DNA of 64,000 nt from contig NZ_VKKY01000003.1 in assembly GCF_008271695.1 (NCBI RefSeq), positions 992,001 through 1,056,000 of the forward strand, read 5' to 3'. Positions 45,829 through 55,589 of the stretch are shown here, piece after piece. Source of the stretch: Rufibacter hautae (GTDB lineage: Bacteria; Bacteroidota; Bacteroidia; Cytophagales; Hymenobacteraceae). How positions within the stretch are numbered: the stretch's first letter is position 1; every line of letters begins with the position of its first letter. The position numbers were made by a program, and so were the translations under genes. The notes under the pieces were generated by a model that was given only the letters and a program-made list of their open reading frames with translations, was not told the origin of the DNA and searched no databases.

Positions 45829-48800
45829 ATGAACATCAGAAAACTGCTTGTCGCCAACCGCGGCGAAATTGCCATCAGGGTTCTGCGGGCCTGCAATGAG
45901 CTGGGCATCAAAACCGTGGCCATCTACACCTACGAAGACCGCTACTCGCTGCACCGTTACAAAGCCGATGAGGCCTACCAGGTGGGCAAGGAAAACCAGC
46001 CGCTGCAGCCGTACCTCAACATCCAGGAGATCATCCAGATCGCGAAAGAGAACGACGTAGACGCCATCCATCCGGGTTACGGTTTCCTGTCAGAGAACAA
46101 AGATTTCTCCCAGGCTTGCGCTGATAACGGCATCCTCTTCATCGGACCCAAGCCCGAGGCCATGGCGGCGCTGGGAGACAAGATCGCTGCGAAGAATGTA
46201 GCCCGGGAAAACAACGTGCCGCTTATCCAGAGCAATCAGCAGGATTTAGTTAACAGCACCATCGCGCTGGCCGAGGCGAACCGCATCGGGTACCCGGTGA
46301 TGCTGAAAGCGGCCGCCGGGGGCGGAGGTCGGGGCATGCGTATCCTCCGTGACGACGAGCAACTGGAGAAAGGTTTCTTTGAGGCCAGGAACGAGGCCGC
46401 CAAAGCCTTCGGCGATGACACGCTGTTCCTGGAGAAGTTTGTGGAGCGGCCTAAGCATATTGAGGTGCAGGTAGTCGCTGATAACCACGGCAACCTCACG
46501 CACCTGTTTGAACGAGATTGCTCGGTGCAGCGGCGTTTCCAGAAAGTAGTGGAAGTGGCGCCGGCCATGGGCTTATCGGAACGTTTGCGCGAGGAACTCT
46601 ATGACTACGCCCTGCGCATCTGCCGGGCGGTGAACTACAATAACGTGGGCACCGTGGAGTTTCTGGTGAACCCGCAGACCGAGGAAATCTTCTTCATTGA
46701 GGTGAACCCGCGCATCCAGGTGGAGCACACGGTCACGGAGATGGTAACAGGCGTGGACCTCATCAAAACCCAGATTTACATTGCGGCCGGTTATCCGCTC
46801 TCGGCGCCGGAGATCAACCTGGGCCCGGAACGGCGCATCATTCCCACGGGATTCGCCATCCAGTGCCGCATCACCACCGAGGATCCCGAGAACGACTTCA
46901 AACCCGATTACGGTACCATCATCGCGTACCGCAGCGCGGGCGGTTTCGGCATCCGGCTGGACCAAGGCAGCGTGTACCAGGGCGCCAAGGTGAGTCCGTT
47001 CTTTGACTCGCTTCTGGTGAAAGTGCTGGCCCATGACAATACCCTGCAGGGCGCGGCCATTAAGATGCAGCGTACGCTGGACGAGTTCCGGCTGCGCGGC
47101 GTGCGCCACAACATGCCGTTTCTGCACAACATCGTGTCGCACCCCGAGTTCATCAAGGGCCATGCCACCGTGGACTTCGTGAAAGACCATCCCGAGCTGT
47201 TCTTCTTCCAGAAACGGCAAGACCGCGCCACGCGCCTCCTCCATTTCATCGCCGAGACCATGGTGAACGGCAACCCAGACATCAAGGTGAAAGGCCCTTA
47301 CCGCGCGCTGGAGAAACCCCATATCCCTGCCTTTCCCAAAGCCGCCGAGTACCCCAAAGGCACCAAAGATTTGGTCACTGAACTCGGCCCCGATGCGTTC
47401 TCCAAGTGGCTGCGGCAGGAAAAGAAAATCCACTACACCGATACCACTTTCCGTGATGCGCACCAAAGTCTGTTGGCTACCCGCATGCGAACCTTTGATT
47501 TAATGAAAGTGGCCGAGGGCTACGCCAAGATGCACCCGCAGACCTTCAGCATGGAAGTCTGGGGCGGCGCCACTTTTGACGTCTGCCTGCGCTTCCTGCA
47601 CGAAGATCCCTGGGACCGCTTGGCGCAACTCCGGCAGGCCATTCCCAACATTCTGCTGCAGATGCTCATCAGGGGCTCCAATGGGGTGGGCTACAAAGCG
47701 TATCCAGACAACCTGATTGAGGCTTTCGTGGAGAAATCCTGGGAAACGGGCGTGGACGTGTTCCGTATCTTTGATTCGCTCAACTGGATGAAAGGCATGG
47801 ATTCCTGCATCAACTTCGTACGGAAGCGCACCGGCGGCCTGGCCGAGGGCTCCATCTGCTACACCGGCGATATTCTGGACCCCGCCAAGACCAAGTACAA
47901 CCTGGCCTATTACCTGAGGTTGGGCAAACAACTGGAAGACGCGGGCGCGCACCTCATCGCGATCAAAGACATGGCCGGTTTGCTCAAGCCTTATGCTGCC
48001 CAGGTGTTGGTAGAGGCGCTGCGCGATACGGTGAAACTGCCCATCCATTTGCATACCCATGACACGGCCTCGGTGCAGGCGGCTACGTACCTGAAAGCCA
48101 TTGAAGCGGGCGTGGACGTGGTGGATGTTTGCCTGGGTTCTATGTCGGGCCTCACGTCGCAACCCAACTTCAACGCGGTGGTGGAGATGATGCGGTTCCA
48201 GGAGCGGCATCAGGAATTTGACATCAAAAGCCTGAACGAGTTCTCCAATTACTGGGAAACGGTGCGCGAGTACTATTATCCTTTTGAGAGTGGCCTCAAA
48301 GCCGGTACCGCCGAGGTCTACCAGCACGAGATTCCGGGTGGGCAGTATTCCAACCTTCGGCCGCAGGCCCAGGCACTGGGATTAGGGGAGAAGTGGGAAC
48401 AGATCAAGCAAACGTACACCGAGGTGAACCAGCTTTTTGGCGATGTGATCAAAGTGACGCCCAGCTCCAAAGTGGTGGGCGACATGGCGCTGTACCTGGT
48501 CTCCAACAACCTGACCACCGTGGATGTGCTGGAGCGCGGCGAGCAGATCTCCTTCCCCGAGAGCGTGCAGAGCTTCTTCCGCGGCGATATCGGGCAGCCT
48601 GAGGGTGGTTTCCCCAGGAAGCTGCAGAAGCTGGTACTCAAAGAAGAACAACCCTACACCGATCGGCCGAACGAGCACCTGCCGCCCATTGACCTGGACG
48701 CTGGTTTTGCCATGTTTCAGAAAAAACACGGCCTAAACAGAACGTTCCTGGATTTCCTTTCCTATCAGCTCTACCCCAAGGTGTGGGAAGAATACCGCCA

Positions 48801-49272
48801 GCACCAGATCCGGTTCGGCGATGTCTCCAAAATTCCCACGCGCATCTTCTTCTACGGCATGCGCCAAGGCGAGGAATACATCATTGACATGGCCCGCGGC
48901 AAGTCCATCATTGTGCAATACATGTCTATGACCGAGCCCGACGAGGACGGCAACCGCACCGTGTTCTTCAAGCTCAACGGCCAGACCCGCAACATAGAGG
49001 TGCGCGACGAAACCGTGAAAGTGGAGAAAGTCTCTCACCGCAAAGCAGAGGCGGGCAATACCAAACAACTAGGCGCCCCGCTGCAGGGACTGCTCTCCAA
49101 AGTATTGGTGCAGAAAGACCAGATGGTGAAGAAAAACACGCCGCTCTTCATCATCGAAGCCATGAAAATGGAGACCACCGTCACCGCGCCTAATGATATG
49201 GTAGTGGCGGATATCCACCTCCAAGACGGCACCCTGGTCTCCGCCGATGACCTGGTTTTGAGCCTGAACTAA
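45829..49272 (+). CDS. pyc: Pyruvate carboxylase
   Basis: The 1147-residue single-chain enzyme is complete. A biotin carboxylase domain (1-455) has LVANRGEIAIRVLRA, AAAGGGGRGMR and VEFLVNPQTEEIFFIEVNPRIQVEHTVTE. A carboxyltransferase domain (about 535-810) has TDTTFRDAHQSLLATRMRT and HLHTHDTA. The PYC C-terminal linking domain follows, and a biotinyl domain carries EAMKMET with K1113 as biotin site. It converts pyruvate, bicarbonate and ATP to oxaloacetate, an anaplerotic step. ATG 45829 gives the standard start MNIRKLLVANRG. GC is higher here, as in a highly expressed core gene. Confidence 0.97.
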   Translation: MNIRKLLVANRGEIAIRVLRACNELGIKTVAIYTYEDRYSLHRYKADEAYQVGKENQPLQPYLNIQEIIQIAKENDVDAIHPGYGFLSENKDFSQACADNGILFIGPKPEAMAALGDKIAAKNVARENNVPLIQSNQQDLVNSTIALAEANRIGYPVMLKAAAGGGGRGMRILRDDEQLEKGFFEARNEAAKAFGDDTLFLEKFVERPKHIEVQVVADNHGNLTHLFERDCSVQRRFQKVVEVAPAMGLSERLREELYDYALRICRAVNYNNVGTVEFLVNPQTEEIFFIEVNPRIQVEHTVTEMVTGVDLIKTQIYIAAGYPLSAPEINLGPERRIIPTGFAIQCRITTEDPENDFKPDYGTIIAYRSAGGFGIRLDQGSVYQGAKVSPFFDSLLVKVLAHDNTLQGAAIKMQRTLDEFRLRGVRHNMPFLHNIVSHPEFIKGHATVDFVKDHPELFFFQKRQDRATRLLHFIAETMVNGNPDIKVKGPYRALEKPHIPAFPKAAEYPKGTKDLVTELGPDAFSKWLRQEKKIHYTDTTFRDAHQSLLATRMRTFDLMKVAEGYAKMHPQTFSMEVWGGATFDVCLRFLHEDPWDRLAQLRQAIPNILLQMLIRGSNGVGYKAYPDNLIEAFVEKSWETGVDVFRIFDSLNWMKGMDSCINFVRKRTGGLAEGSICYTGDILDPAKTKYNLAYYLRLGKQLEDAGAHLIAIKDMAGLLKPYAAQVLVEALRDTVKLPIHLHTHDTASVQAATYLKAIEAGVDVVDVCLGSMSGLTSQPNFNAVVEMMRFQERHQEFDIKSLNEFSNYWETVREYYYPFESGLKAGTAEVYQHEIPGGQYSNLRPQAQALGLGEKWEQIKQTYTEVNQLFGDVIKVTPSSKVVGDMALYLVSNNLTTVDVLERGEQISFPESVQSFFRGDIGQPEGGFPRKLQKLVLKEEQPYTDRPNEHLPPIDLDAGFAMFQKKHGLNRTFLDFLSYQLYPKVWEEYRQHQIRFGDVSKIPTRIFFYGMRQGEEYIIDMARGKSIIVQYMSMTEPDEDGNRTVFFKLNGQTRNIEVRDETVKVEKVSHRKAEAGNTKQLGAPLQGLLSKVLVQKDQMVKKNTPLFIIEAMKMETTVTAPNDMVVADIHLQDGTLVSADDLVLSLN

Positions 49273-49296
49273 GCCATTTCATAACCCAACTTTGTT

Positions 49297-49340
49297 AAAC
49301 GATTAGGGGCTGTTTTCTAGAAAACAGCCCCTAATCGTTT
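49297..49340. terminator. Perfect palindrome, bidirectional terminator, dispersed family
   Basis: The 44 bases are a perfect palindrome. The half-site is AAACGATTAGGGGCTGTTTTCT, with TCTAGA at its centre and TTT/AAA at the ends. It lies between the convergent pyc and DUF4383 genes. Its core GGGGCTGTTTTC / GAAAACAGCCCC is the best match to the family consensus. Confidence 0.85.
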
Positions 49341-49436
49341 ACTGAATTTAAGAATTAGTTATCCCCTGAAAGTGGGCTTTGATATGGTGTTTCGTGATTC
49401 AGAAGATGGTACTCAAGTGCGGTAATAAATCTTGAA

Positions 49437-49838
49437 TTACATCCTCGTACCAATGCCAGCGATTCTTGCTCGGGGTAGCATTCCTGCCAGGAAGATGACG
49501 ATACCCAGGGCCACGTGCAAGTAGTTATCGGCGCCATTGACAGGCAAGAAACCCAAGAGTTTGGTCATGCCAGAATCCCCGATGGTAATGAACCCGATCA
49601 CGCCAAGTAGTAAGTAGACTACCCCGAATACTTTGAGAAAAGTTGCGGCCTGGGCGGGAGCCGCCAATGCTACTAAAATAAACAATGCACCGCTTACAAT
49701 GTGGACCATATTGTGCACGGCATCGGCGTGGAAAATGGCGCTGTGGGTATCACCCACAATCGGGTTGGGTACAAAACCCAGTAAACCCACAGCCAAGAAA
49801 GTGAATCCAATGAGAAGAGAAGCAGTTTTGGTAGTCAT
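49437..49838 (-). CDS. DUF4383 family membrane protein
   Basis: The 133-residue protein has four helices. ASLLIGFTFLAVGLLGFVPNP, FHADAVHNMVHIVSGALFILVAL and NGADNYLHVALGIVIFLAGM show the two His-containing segments of DUF4383. Function is unknown. The family is often stress-induced in Bacteroidota and cyanobacteria, which I know only as a general trend. It is monocistronic, ending at the palindrome. Confidence 0.85.
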   Translation of the reverse strand: MTTKTASLLIGFTFLAVGLLGFVPNPIVGDTHSAIFHADAVHNMVHIVSGALFILVALAAPAQAATFLKVFGVVYLLLGVIGFITIGDSGMTKLLGFLPVNGADNYLHVALGIVIFLAGMLPRARIAGIGTRM

Positions 49839-50167
49839 AGTTATGTAGTAGATGGTTTATATTTATTTACGGAAATATTATAATTATAGATGGTGATGTT
49901 ATAAATCATTTCACATCATCTAAGTGTTCAACTTCTTCTGTTTCATCTGGTAAGGGTTAAATCATGATTTATCTAAGCTGTATAAAGTGTACCTGAAAAG
50001 GAAGGTAGTTTATGAGGGTAGTCGCAAGGAAAAGATGGTACTGTTCAAGGGTTGTTTATCCCAAAACAGCAAAGCCCATTCTGCCAGGTTATTGGTAGAA
50101 TGGGCTTCGCTGTTTTGGGGCTATTTTCAAGAAAACAGGCGCAGAAAAGGATGCGCCCAGAAGTGAT
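49839..50167. other. Gap with large hairpin
   Basis: The 329 bases before the DUF4242 gene end hold no gene. AT-rich DNA at 49855-49915 is a likely promoter for DUF4383. The right part holds the hairpin at 50060-50119 and a family core at 50117-50142. Confidence 0.55.
50060..50119 (-). terminator. Long hairpin after the DUF4242 gene
   Basis: Near-perfect 27-base arms beginning CCCAAAACAGCAAAGCCC and ending GGGCTTCGCTGTTTTGGG enclose a 6-base loop. It lies about 50 bases after the minus-strand stop at 50168. An overlapping GGGGCTATTTTCAAGAAAAC (50117-50136) is a second, smaller family-like palindrome. Confidence 0.7.
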
Positions 50168-50440
50168 TTATTCTGCGGTGACGGGGTCAATGATGTTAGC
50201 TACTTCACTTATCGTATTGGCCGGGAATCCTCCCCGTTTGGCATGTTCTCTGATCGTTTCTTCATCTGGCGAGATATACACGCAGTAGATTTTGTCACCG
50301 GCCACATAGCTGTGCAGCCACTGGATCTCGGGTCCCATATCATGGATTACTCCGTTGGAGGTCTGGGATATCTCCTTCAGTTGCGCAGTGGTGAGTTTGC
50401 TGGCTCCGGGAATTTCCCTTTCAATCACATACTTCGGCAT
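50168..50440 (-). CDS. DUF4242 (nickel-binding-like) small protein
   Basis: The 90-residue protein has MPKYVIEREIPGASKLTTAQLKEISQTSN and WLHSYVAGDKIYCVYISPDEETIREHAKRGGFPANTISEV, which is the full DUF4242 pattern (a ferredoxin-like alpha-beta fold related to SCO4226). The His in WLHSYV and in REHAKRGGFP are the conserved possible metal ligands. Role unknown. Confidence 0.88.
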   Translation of the reverse strand: MPKYVIEREIPGASKLTTAQLKEISQTSNGVIHDMGPEIQWLHSYVAGDKIYCVYISPDEETIREHAKRGGFPANTISEVANIIDPVTAE

Positions 50441-50825
50441 GGCTTAGCGTTTTTGGGTTTATCCTACTCGTCTGGCTTTTCGGGACTGCCCCGTTTTTTG
50501 GGTGGTTTCTGGTCTCCACCTGGTGTTGGCTTTAACTGCGGAGAAGAAAAGACTACAGGCTAATTCAGACTTGCGCGGCGGCTAAGTGTTGGCAGGGGAG
50601 ATGCTTTCTTTCGGCTGTTTTTTACCTGAACTGGGCCTCAAAAAGAAAGACAGGAGGGACGTTGGAGAGCAGGATGAAGATACTTAAAAGTATGGAATAA
50701 ACATGGAGTTGCCCCCTGAATTTAGGCAAGGTGTACTTCCTGTTTAAGACCTGATTTTCAGAAAACCAGCCCAAAACAGCGGATTGGTGCGAAAGAAAAG
50801 AAAGCGCGAGCCCAAGTAGAATTGA
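50441..50825. other. Gene-free gap between DUF4242 and rlmF
   Basis: There is no supported gene. A 32-codon Pro/Lys-rich minus-strand frame (50464-50562) has no start codon and could be a decayed end. An imperfect family palindrome lies at 50741-50778 (TGTTTAAGACCTGATTTTC / GAAAACCAGCCCAAAACA). Confidence 0.45.
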
Positions 50826-51797
50826 CTACCTCCACCGGGTAGTTGCCCAGGCTTTTTGCTGATCGGGGGAAAGGAAAGTCCAGGCGACAAGGCGGCTGGT
50901 TTTGTTTCCCTGGCTCATGGAGATGGTTTTCACGTCTACGGCCTGGGCTTGCTGCAGGGCTTTGTAGGCGCCCTTTAGGTTGGCGCTTTTGGAGACCAGC
51001 GTGGTGAACCACAGGCAGGAATGAGCAAACTGCCGGCTCTGCCTGACCATGTCGCCAATGAACCTTTCTTCGCCGCCCTCGCACCACAGTTCATTCTGCT
51101 GCCCGCCGAAGTTGAGGGAAGGTTTCACGGCTTTCTGCTGTTTCAGGTTTCTGAGTTTGCGTACCGTACCGGCCTGAGCGTCTGCCGCCGAGGCATGGAA
51201 GGGAGGGTTGCAAAGCGTCAGGTCAAAGCGCTCGTCCTGCCGGATTATGCCCCTGAAAATGTCCTTGGGGTTTGGCTGCAACCGGAGTTCTATTTCGCCT
51301 TTCAGCGCTGGGTTCTTCTCAATGATGTTTTCAGCCGATTTTATGGAAATTGGGTCAATATCAGCACCCACAAAAGACCAGCCGTACTCATGGTGCCCGA
51401 TGATAGGATAGACGCAGTTGGCGCCCACGCCAATGTCTAGGCAGTTGATGCGGTTGCCTCTGGGTACTTTGCTTCCTCTAGGATTCAGGTTGGCCAGCAG
51501 ATCTGCGATGTGGTGGATGTAATCTGCCCTGCCCGGAATGGGCGGACACAGGTAGTTTTTGGGAATGTCCCAGTGTTGGATGCCGTAAAAATGCTTCAGC
51601 AGCGCCTTGTTCAGCGTCTTCACCGCCTCGGGGTTGAAGAAATCCACCGATTCATCTTTGAACTCATTCACCCGCACAAAAGGGCGCAACTCAGGACAAC
51701 TCGCCATCAGCTTCTTGAAATCATAACGCTCGCGGTGCTTGTTGCGGGGGTGTAAACCCGATTTCTCTTTGGGGTGCTCTTTCTTTTTTGGAAGCAT
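50826..51797 (-). CDS. rlmF: 23S rRNA m6A1618 methyltransferase
   Basis: The 323-residue protein starts at ATG 51797 ([27 protein letters not shown]), which is the typical basic RlmF N-terminus. [17 protein letters not shown] is the SAM-binding motif I and [12 protein letters not shown] the N6-adenine NPPF motif. It methylates A1618 of 23S rRNA. A longer frame to 51845 is rejected, since it would run through the hairpin at 51812. Confidence 0.93.
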   Translation of the reverse strand: MLPKKKEHPKEKSGLHPRNKHRERYDFKKLMASCPELRPFVRVNEFKDESVDFFNPEAVKTLNKALLKHFYGIQHWDIPKNYLCPPIPGRADYIHHIADLLANLNPRGSKVPRGNRINCLDIGVGANCVYPIIGHHEYGWSFVGADIDPISIKSAENIIEKNPALKGEIELRLQPNPKDIFRGIIRQDERFDLTLCNPPFHASAADAQAGTVRKLRNLKQQKAVKPSLNFGGQQNELWCEGGEERFIGDMVRQSRQFAHSCLWFTTLVSKSANLKGAYKALQQAQAVDVKTISMSQGNKTSRLVAWTFLSPDQQKAWATTRWR

Positions 51798-51811
51798 GAA
51801 ACGGAAATGAA

Positions 51812-51879
51812 AAAACAGTGCTGTCGCCTGGGGCAAAGGTACCACAATTGGGCAAGCCTTGGGGCAACAGCACTGTTTT
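51812..51879 (-). terminator. Terminator of the AarF gene
   Basis: AAAACAGTGCTGT and ACAGCACTGTTTT form 13-base arms around a GC-rich 42-base loop, which itself can pair (GGGGCAAAGG / CCTTGGGGC region). It lies directly after the minus-strand stop at 51883 and before the rlmF start. A T-rich tract follows on the minus strand. Confidence 0.65.
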
Positions 51880-51882
51880 CCT

Positions 51883-53202
51883 TTATTTCAACCAATCTGG
51901 TTTGGTGGTGTTGATCTTGGCCCTGAGTTGGTTGAGCAGGCTGTACAAGCCAAAATAGGTTCTGTTCACAAAAAGACCGTGCCTGGAACCCCGCGCCTGC
52001 CTAGAGTTCCTGAACATTTTATCCCTGGAAACCCGGTCACCTAACGCGTAAATCTGGTTGAAGTACGCGTCATCTGCGAAGTCAAACGTTTCTGTGTGGA
52101 AAGGCTGGCCCAACAAAAGCATCATTTCCTTGAAAACACCCTTAAAATAGGCTTGTTCCTCCGGAGAGTCCAAGTCGCTGAGAAAGTCCAGCTGAAAGAA
52201 AATCTGGTCTAGTTCAGCCTCGTTCAGATGCGCGTTTCTCTTTAACAGCGAGAAGTAGCCTCGGTAAAAATCCTCCGGAATCTCTTTCACGCAGCCGAAG
52301 TCAATCACGCCCAAGGTCACACCATCCTGAACGATGAAATTTCCTGGATGCGGATCAGCGTGGACTTGTCTGAGGTTGTGTACCTGGTGGTGGTAAAAGT
52401 CCCAGAGCGCCTGGCCAATCTGGTTCCGGGCTTCCTGCGTGGGGTTGGTCTCGAGCCATTCTTTCAGGTGGTCGCCCTCCAGCCAATCCATGGTGATGAT
52501 GCGCTCGCTGCTGAGTTCTGGGTAATACACCGGGAAGTTCAGGTGCGGGATATGGCTACAGGCTTGCGAGATTTCGGTGGACCGTTTTACCTCCAGTTTG
52601 TAGTCGGTTTCTTCCAGCAGTTTCTCTTCCACCTCCTCCATGTAGTGGTCCATCTCCTTCTCGTTCATGTTGAGTAAACGGTAGGCAAATGGCTTCACCA
52701 TGCGCAGGTCTGAGGTCACGCTATCGGCTACGCCGGGGTACTGCACCTTCACCGCGAACGTCTTGCCGTTCTTGGTGGCTTTGTGCACCTGCCCAATAGA
52801 AGCGGCATTCACCGCCGACGTGGTAAAGGTGTCAAACATCGCCTCAGGCGCTTTCCCGAAGGATTTCTGGAAGGTTCTCACCACCAACGGATAGGAGAGC
52901 GGCGGCGCGCTGTACTGCGCCATGGTGAATTTGTCCTGGTACGCGCGCGGCAAGATGTTCTTGTCCATGGACATCATCTGGGCCACTTTGAGGGCACTGC
53001 CTTTGAGCTCGCTCAGGGAGGCATAGATGTCCTCGGCGTTGCTGGTGTGCAGTTCCTCTTTGCTCAAAGAGGGGTTCACCATCTTCTTGGCGTAATGCTT
53101 GATGTAGTTCCCGCCTACTTTGGCGCCCGTTCCTATGAATTTGGTGGCGCGCTGTACTTTGGAGGTAGGGATATGGTTTTGCTCTGGTTGGCTACTGCTC
53201 AT
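51883..53202 (-). CDS. AarF/UbiB/ABC1 family atypical kinase
   Basis: The 439-residue protein has the family KxGQ-like loop variant ([17 protein letters not shown]) and [57 protein letters not shown] with the ABC1 Ala-rich nucleotide loop and Lys. [13 protein letters not shown] and [13 protein letters not shown] are the catalytic and metal loops. UbiB-like proteins are ATPases that support quinone or other isoprenoid lipid metabolism. It is five bases after a TetR-type gene on the same strand. Confidence 0.88.
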   Translation of the reverse strand: MSSSQPEQNHIPTSKVQRATKFIGTGAKVGGNYIKHYAKKMVNPSLSKEELHTSNAEDIYASLSELKGSALKVAQMMSMDKNILPRAYQDKFTMAQYSAPPLSYPLVVRTFQKSFGKAPEAMFDTFTTSAVNAASIGQVHKATKNGKTFAVKVQYPGVADSVTSDLRMVKPFAYRLLNMNEKEMDHYMEEVEEKLLEETDYKLEVKRSTEISQACSHIPHLNFPVYYPELSSERIITMDWLEGDHLKEWLETNPTQEARNQIGQALWDFYHHQVHNLRQVHADPHPGNFIVQDGVTLGVIDFGCVKEIPEDFYRGYFSLLKRNAHLNEAELDQIFFQLDFLSDLDSPEEQAYFKGVFKEMMLLLGQPFHTETFDFADDAYFNQIYALGDRVSRDKMFRNSRQARGSRHGLFVNRTYFGLYSLLNQLRAKINTTKPDWLK

Positions 53203-53207
53203 GAAGG

Positions 53208-53873
53208 TTATTTAGACTGGTAAAGGAATTTGGCCAAATCCACGAAAGAGTCCACGGCGGTTCTGCCAATCAGGTCGAAGGCCAGGCGCACGGATTTTTC
53301 AATGGCCACATCGGTTTTCTCAAAGGAAACGGAAGTGTCTTTGAGCCAGAACTGGAAGATAAAGAGCGTCTCCAGCCACAGGGCCTCGTCGTACTTGTCT
53401 GAGATGTATTTGCGGTCCACGATCTCGCCTTCGGCCTTGCCTTCCTGAATAATGCCTTTGGCGAAGTTCTTGAACTTGAGTCTGAAGCTTCTGACCTCCT
53501 GGGGCGTTACTTTCTTAAAGTCAGCGTGGCCTTCATACAGGGCGAGCAGGTAACTTCGGTTCTTCTTCAAAACCTCTATCCATGTGTAGTAGAAGGCCAG
53601 AAGCTTTTCTTTGGCCGAGTACGATGGGTACACTTCCTGGGCGCGCATGGTGGCGTAGGTTTCGTCAAAGATGCGGTCCCACACGGCGCCTTTCACTCCC
53701 TGGAACGAGGTGAAGTAGCTGTAGAACTCCTCTTCGGGAATACCCAGGCTCTGGGCAAACTTGTACACCGATACCGGTGGCTTTCCGGTCTCCAGCACAT
53801 GTTCTATGAAGGCATTGATGATTCTGTTGCGGGTCTCAGCCTGCTGATTTGTATTGAAATCTGTGTTTTCCAT
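53208..53873 (-). CDS. TetR/AcrR family transcription regulator
   Basis: The 221-residue protein has an N-terminal helix-turn-helix region (ETRNRIINAFIEHVLETG, VSVYKFAQSLGIPEEEFYSYFTSFQGV). The ligand-binding part is all-helical. It is first in an operon with the AarF-like kinase. In Bacteroidota this pair is common, so the regulator may sense a lipid or quinone state. The recognition helix is less canonical than in classical TetR proteins. Confidence 0.82.
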   Translation of the reverse strand: MENTDFNTNQQAETRNRIINAFIEHVLETGKPPVSVYKFAQSLGIPEEEFYSYFTSFQGVKGAVWDRIFDETYATMRAQEVYPSYSAKEKLLAFYYTWIEVLKKNRSYLLALYEGHADFKKVTPQEVRSFRLKFKNFAKGIIQEGKAEGEIVDRKYISDKYDEALWLETLFIFQFWLKDTSVSFEKTDVAIEKSVRLAFDLIGRTAVDSFVDLAKFLYQSK

Positions 53874-54009
53874 CTTCTTCTGCTTGTCTATAAATTAAAC
53901 AACCAGAGAGGGGGAGAGGTTTAGTAAAACACGATTATTTCACAAGTTTCTGAAAATTAAAATATAGCTCTGAAAGACAGGGGAGAGCCCTGGTGTAGAA
54001 GGAACTTTC

Positions 54010-54846
54010 TTAGTAGCTGAACTTGATCTCGTAGATGTTTGGCCACAGTTTGCCGGTCACGTAGACTTTGCCAGCGGTACTATCAAAGGCGATGCCGTTC
54101 AGCTCAAGGGCGTCTGGCTTCTTGGATTTGGCGTCCTGCTCCAGAGAGGTCAAATCCAGTTTCCCGACTACTTTCCCGGAACTAGGGTCAATCTTGACGA
54201 TGGTATTGGTGGTGTACACATTGGCATACAAGTAGCCCTTGATGAACTCTAACTCATTGAGGTTCTCTACCGGACCGTCAGGGTCTTGGACGGTGATTGT
54301 TTTCTCTGTTTTGAAGGTGCCAGGATGAAGGTACGTTAATTTGCTTGTGCCATCGCTCATGATCAGGTGCGTTCCATCGGTGGTCAGTCCCCAACCTTCT
54401 TTGCTTTCGAAGGTGAAATCATCCACTTGCCGGAAGGTCTTCACATCGTACACAAACCCGACTTTGCTTACATAGGTGAGTTGGTACAACCTGTCTTTCA
54501 GAATGGCGATTCCCTCCCCGAAGTACTTGCTTCGGTCTAGCTCTGCCTTGACCTCCATTTTGCCCGTGGCTAGATCTACCACGCCAATGAGTGATTTGGT
54601 TTGGGTGAGGTCTGCGGGAGAGCCGGTGCTTTCATACAATTTGCCATCATGAACCAGAAAACCTTCGGTAAACGCCGTAGTGTCATGCGGGTGCGCTTTC
54701 ACCACCCCATAATTGATCAAAGCAGGATCAGATATACCGCTGTTCTGCCCCTTTGCATGGTTGGCCCCATCTGTTTGGGCATTGCCGCATCCTGCTATAA
54801 TGAGTAGCAACACAAAGGTTAGAAGGCTCTTGTTCTTATGTCTCAA
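54010..54846 (-). CDS. Glutaminyl-peptide cyclotransferase (bacterial/plant type), lipoprotein
   Basis: The 278-residue protein starts at TTG 54846; the N-terminus SLLTFVLLLIIAGCGN is a lipoprotein signal with Cys20. The beta-propeller motifs HDTTAFTEGFLVHDGKLYESTG, FGEGIAILKDRLYQLTY, GWGLTTDGTHLIMSDGT, NLNELEFIKGYLYANVY and ALELNGIAFDSTAGKVYVTGKLWP are those of the PF05096 glutamine cyclotransferases. The enzyme turns N-terminal Gln into pyroglutamate on exported proteins. Confidence 0.92.
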   Translation of the reverse strand: MRHKNKSLLTFVLLLIIAGCGNAQTDGANHAKGQNSGISDPALINYGVVKAHPHDTTAFTEGFLVHDGKLYESTGSPADLTQTKSLIGVVDLATGKMEVKAELDRSKYFGEGIAILKDRLYQLTYVSKVGFVYDVKTFRQVDDFTFESKEGWGLTTDGTHLIMSDGTSKLTYLHPGTFKTEKTITVQDPDGPVENLNELEFIKGYLYANVYTTNTIVKIDPSSGKVVGKLDLTSLEQDAKSKKPDALELNGIAFDSTAGKVYVTGKLWPNIYEIKFSY

Positions 54847-54911
54847 GTTTTTTAAAATAAACGATGGTATTTCACGGGATTAAAGGCCCAGGTAAGGTAG
54901 AAAAGAACTTT

Positions 54912-54951
54912 TTGTTTTGCCTTCGTTTTTGTGAAATCTGCCCTAAAACAA
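54912..54951. repeat. Imperfect palindrome of the dispersed family
   Basis: TTGTTTTGCCTTCGTTTTTG pairs loosely with GAAATCTGCCCTAAAACAA. It lies between two minus-strand genes. The match to the family core is partial. Confidence 0.35.
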
Positions 54952-54960
54952 GGTTGGTGA

Positions 54961-55356
54961 TCAGGCAATTCTACCGCTTCTGTGCATGGCCAGAATGGCA
55001 GAGAAAGCTGCTAAGATCAGGGTGATGGGGGTGAAGACAAGCTTCTCTGTCTGGCTCACGGAAAACAGATTGCCCACGGTGTTCACCAGAAAAATTCCGA
55101 ACATGAACCAGAGTGCCCCGGTTAAAACCCTGGCAGGGATTCTCCAGCGCAAATAACCCGCCTGAATCAAGGCAATAAACAGGAAAAGAATGTTGAGTAG
55201 GAGGGCCGCCGTTTCTACCTGGTACATCTCGCCTTGGTTTGTGATTCTGCCGCCGCCCACAATGGTAAACGGAACCACCAAGGTGAGAACCAATAGGTGA
55301 AAAACGATAGTGCAGGCAAAGATGAGGACCATGCCTTTTGATGCAATCCGGCTCAT
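54961..55356 (-). CDS. Uncharacterised four-helix membrane protein
   Basis: The 131-residue protein has helices at about 8-32, 48-68, 75-100 and 107-125. Between helices 1 and 2 there is VGGGRITNQGEMYQVE. No family is recognised with certainty; similar small proteins are common in Bacteroidota. It is transcribed alone, about 115 bases before the cyclotransferase start, and could share its promoter. Confidence 0.75.
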   Translation of the reverse strand: MSRIASKGMVLIFACTIVFHLLVLTLVVPFTIVGGGRITNQGEMYQVETAALLLNILFLFIALIQAGYLRWRIPARVLTGALWFMFGIFLVNTVGNLFSVSQTEKLVFTPITLILAAFSAILAMHRSGRIA

Positions 55357-55589
55357 AAGACGTGTAGAAGTTCGTGTAGAAGGTAAACGAAGCGGACCTG
55401 AAACTATGGATTATCCTTAATAGTAGCAATAGCCTATGTTTCTGGTGTTCCAAAATTCTTCTAACGCATCCTGGCTGTCTTTATCAGTTTATGGTGGGCA
55501 AACCTCCTAGAGGGGTGTGTTGCCCGAACTACGTATCAACTTACCACAGAACTAAACTCATGGCAGTTGATCTAAGATGCATCAATGGC

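Noticed and set aside
46573-47466. A 297-codon minus-strand frame opposite the biotin carboxylase domain
   Set aside because: Antisense of conserved coding sequence, with no motifs.
47500-48327. A 275-codon minus-strand frame opposite pyruvate carboxylase
   Set aside because: It is the antisense of the conserved carboxyltransferase domain in GC-rich coding DNA; His-, Val- and Gly-rich translation typical of a shadow.
50464-50562. A 32-codon Pro/Lys-rich minus-strand tail just upstream of the DUF4242 gene
   Set aside because: It looks protein-like but has no start codon after the preceding in-frame stop, so it is at most a remnant.
51798-51845. A longer start for rlmF
   Set aside because: The added residues include the terminator hairpin of the AarF gene and have no counterpart in the RlmF N-terminus.
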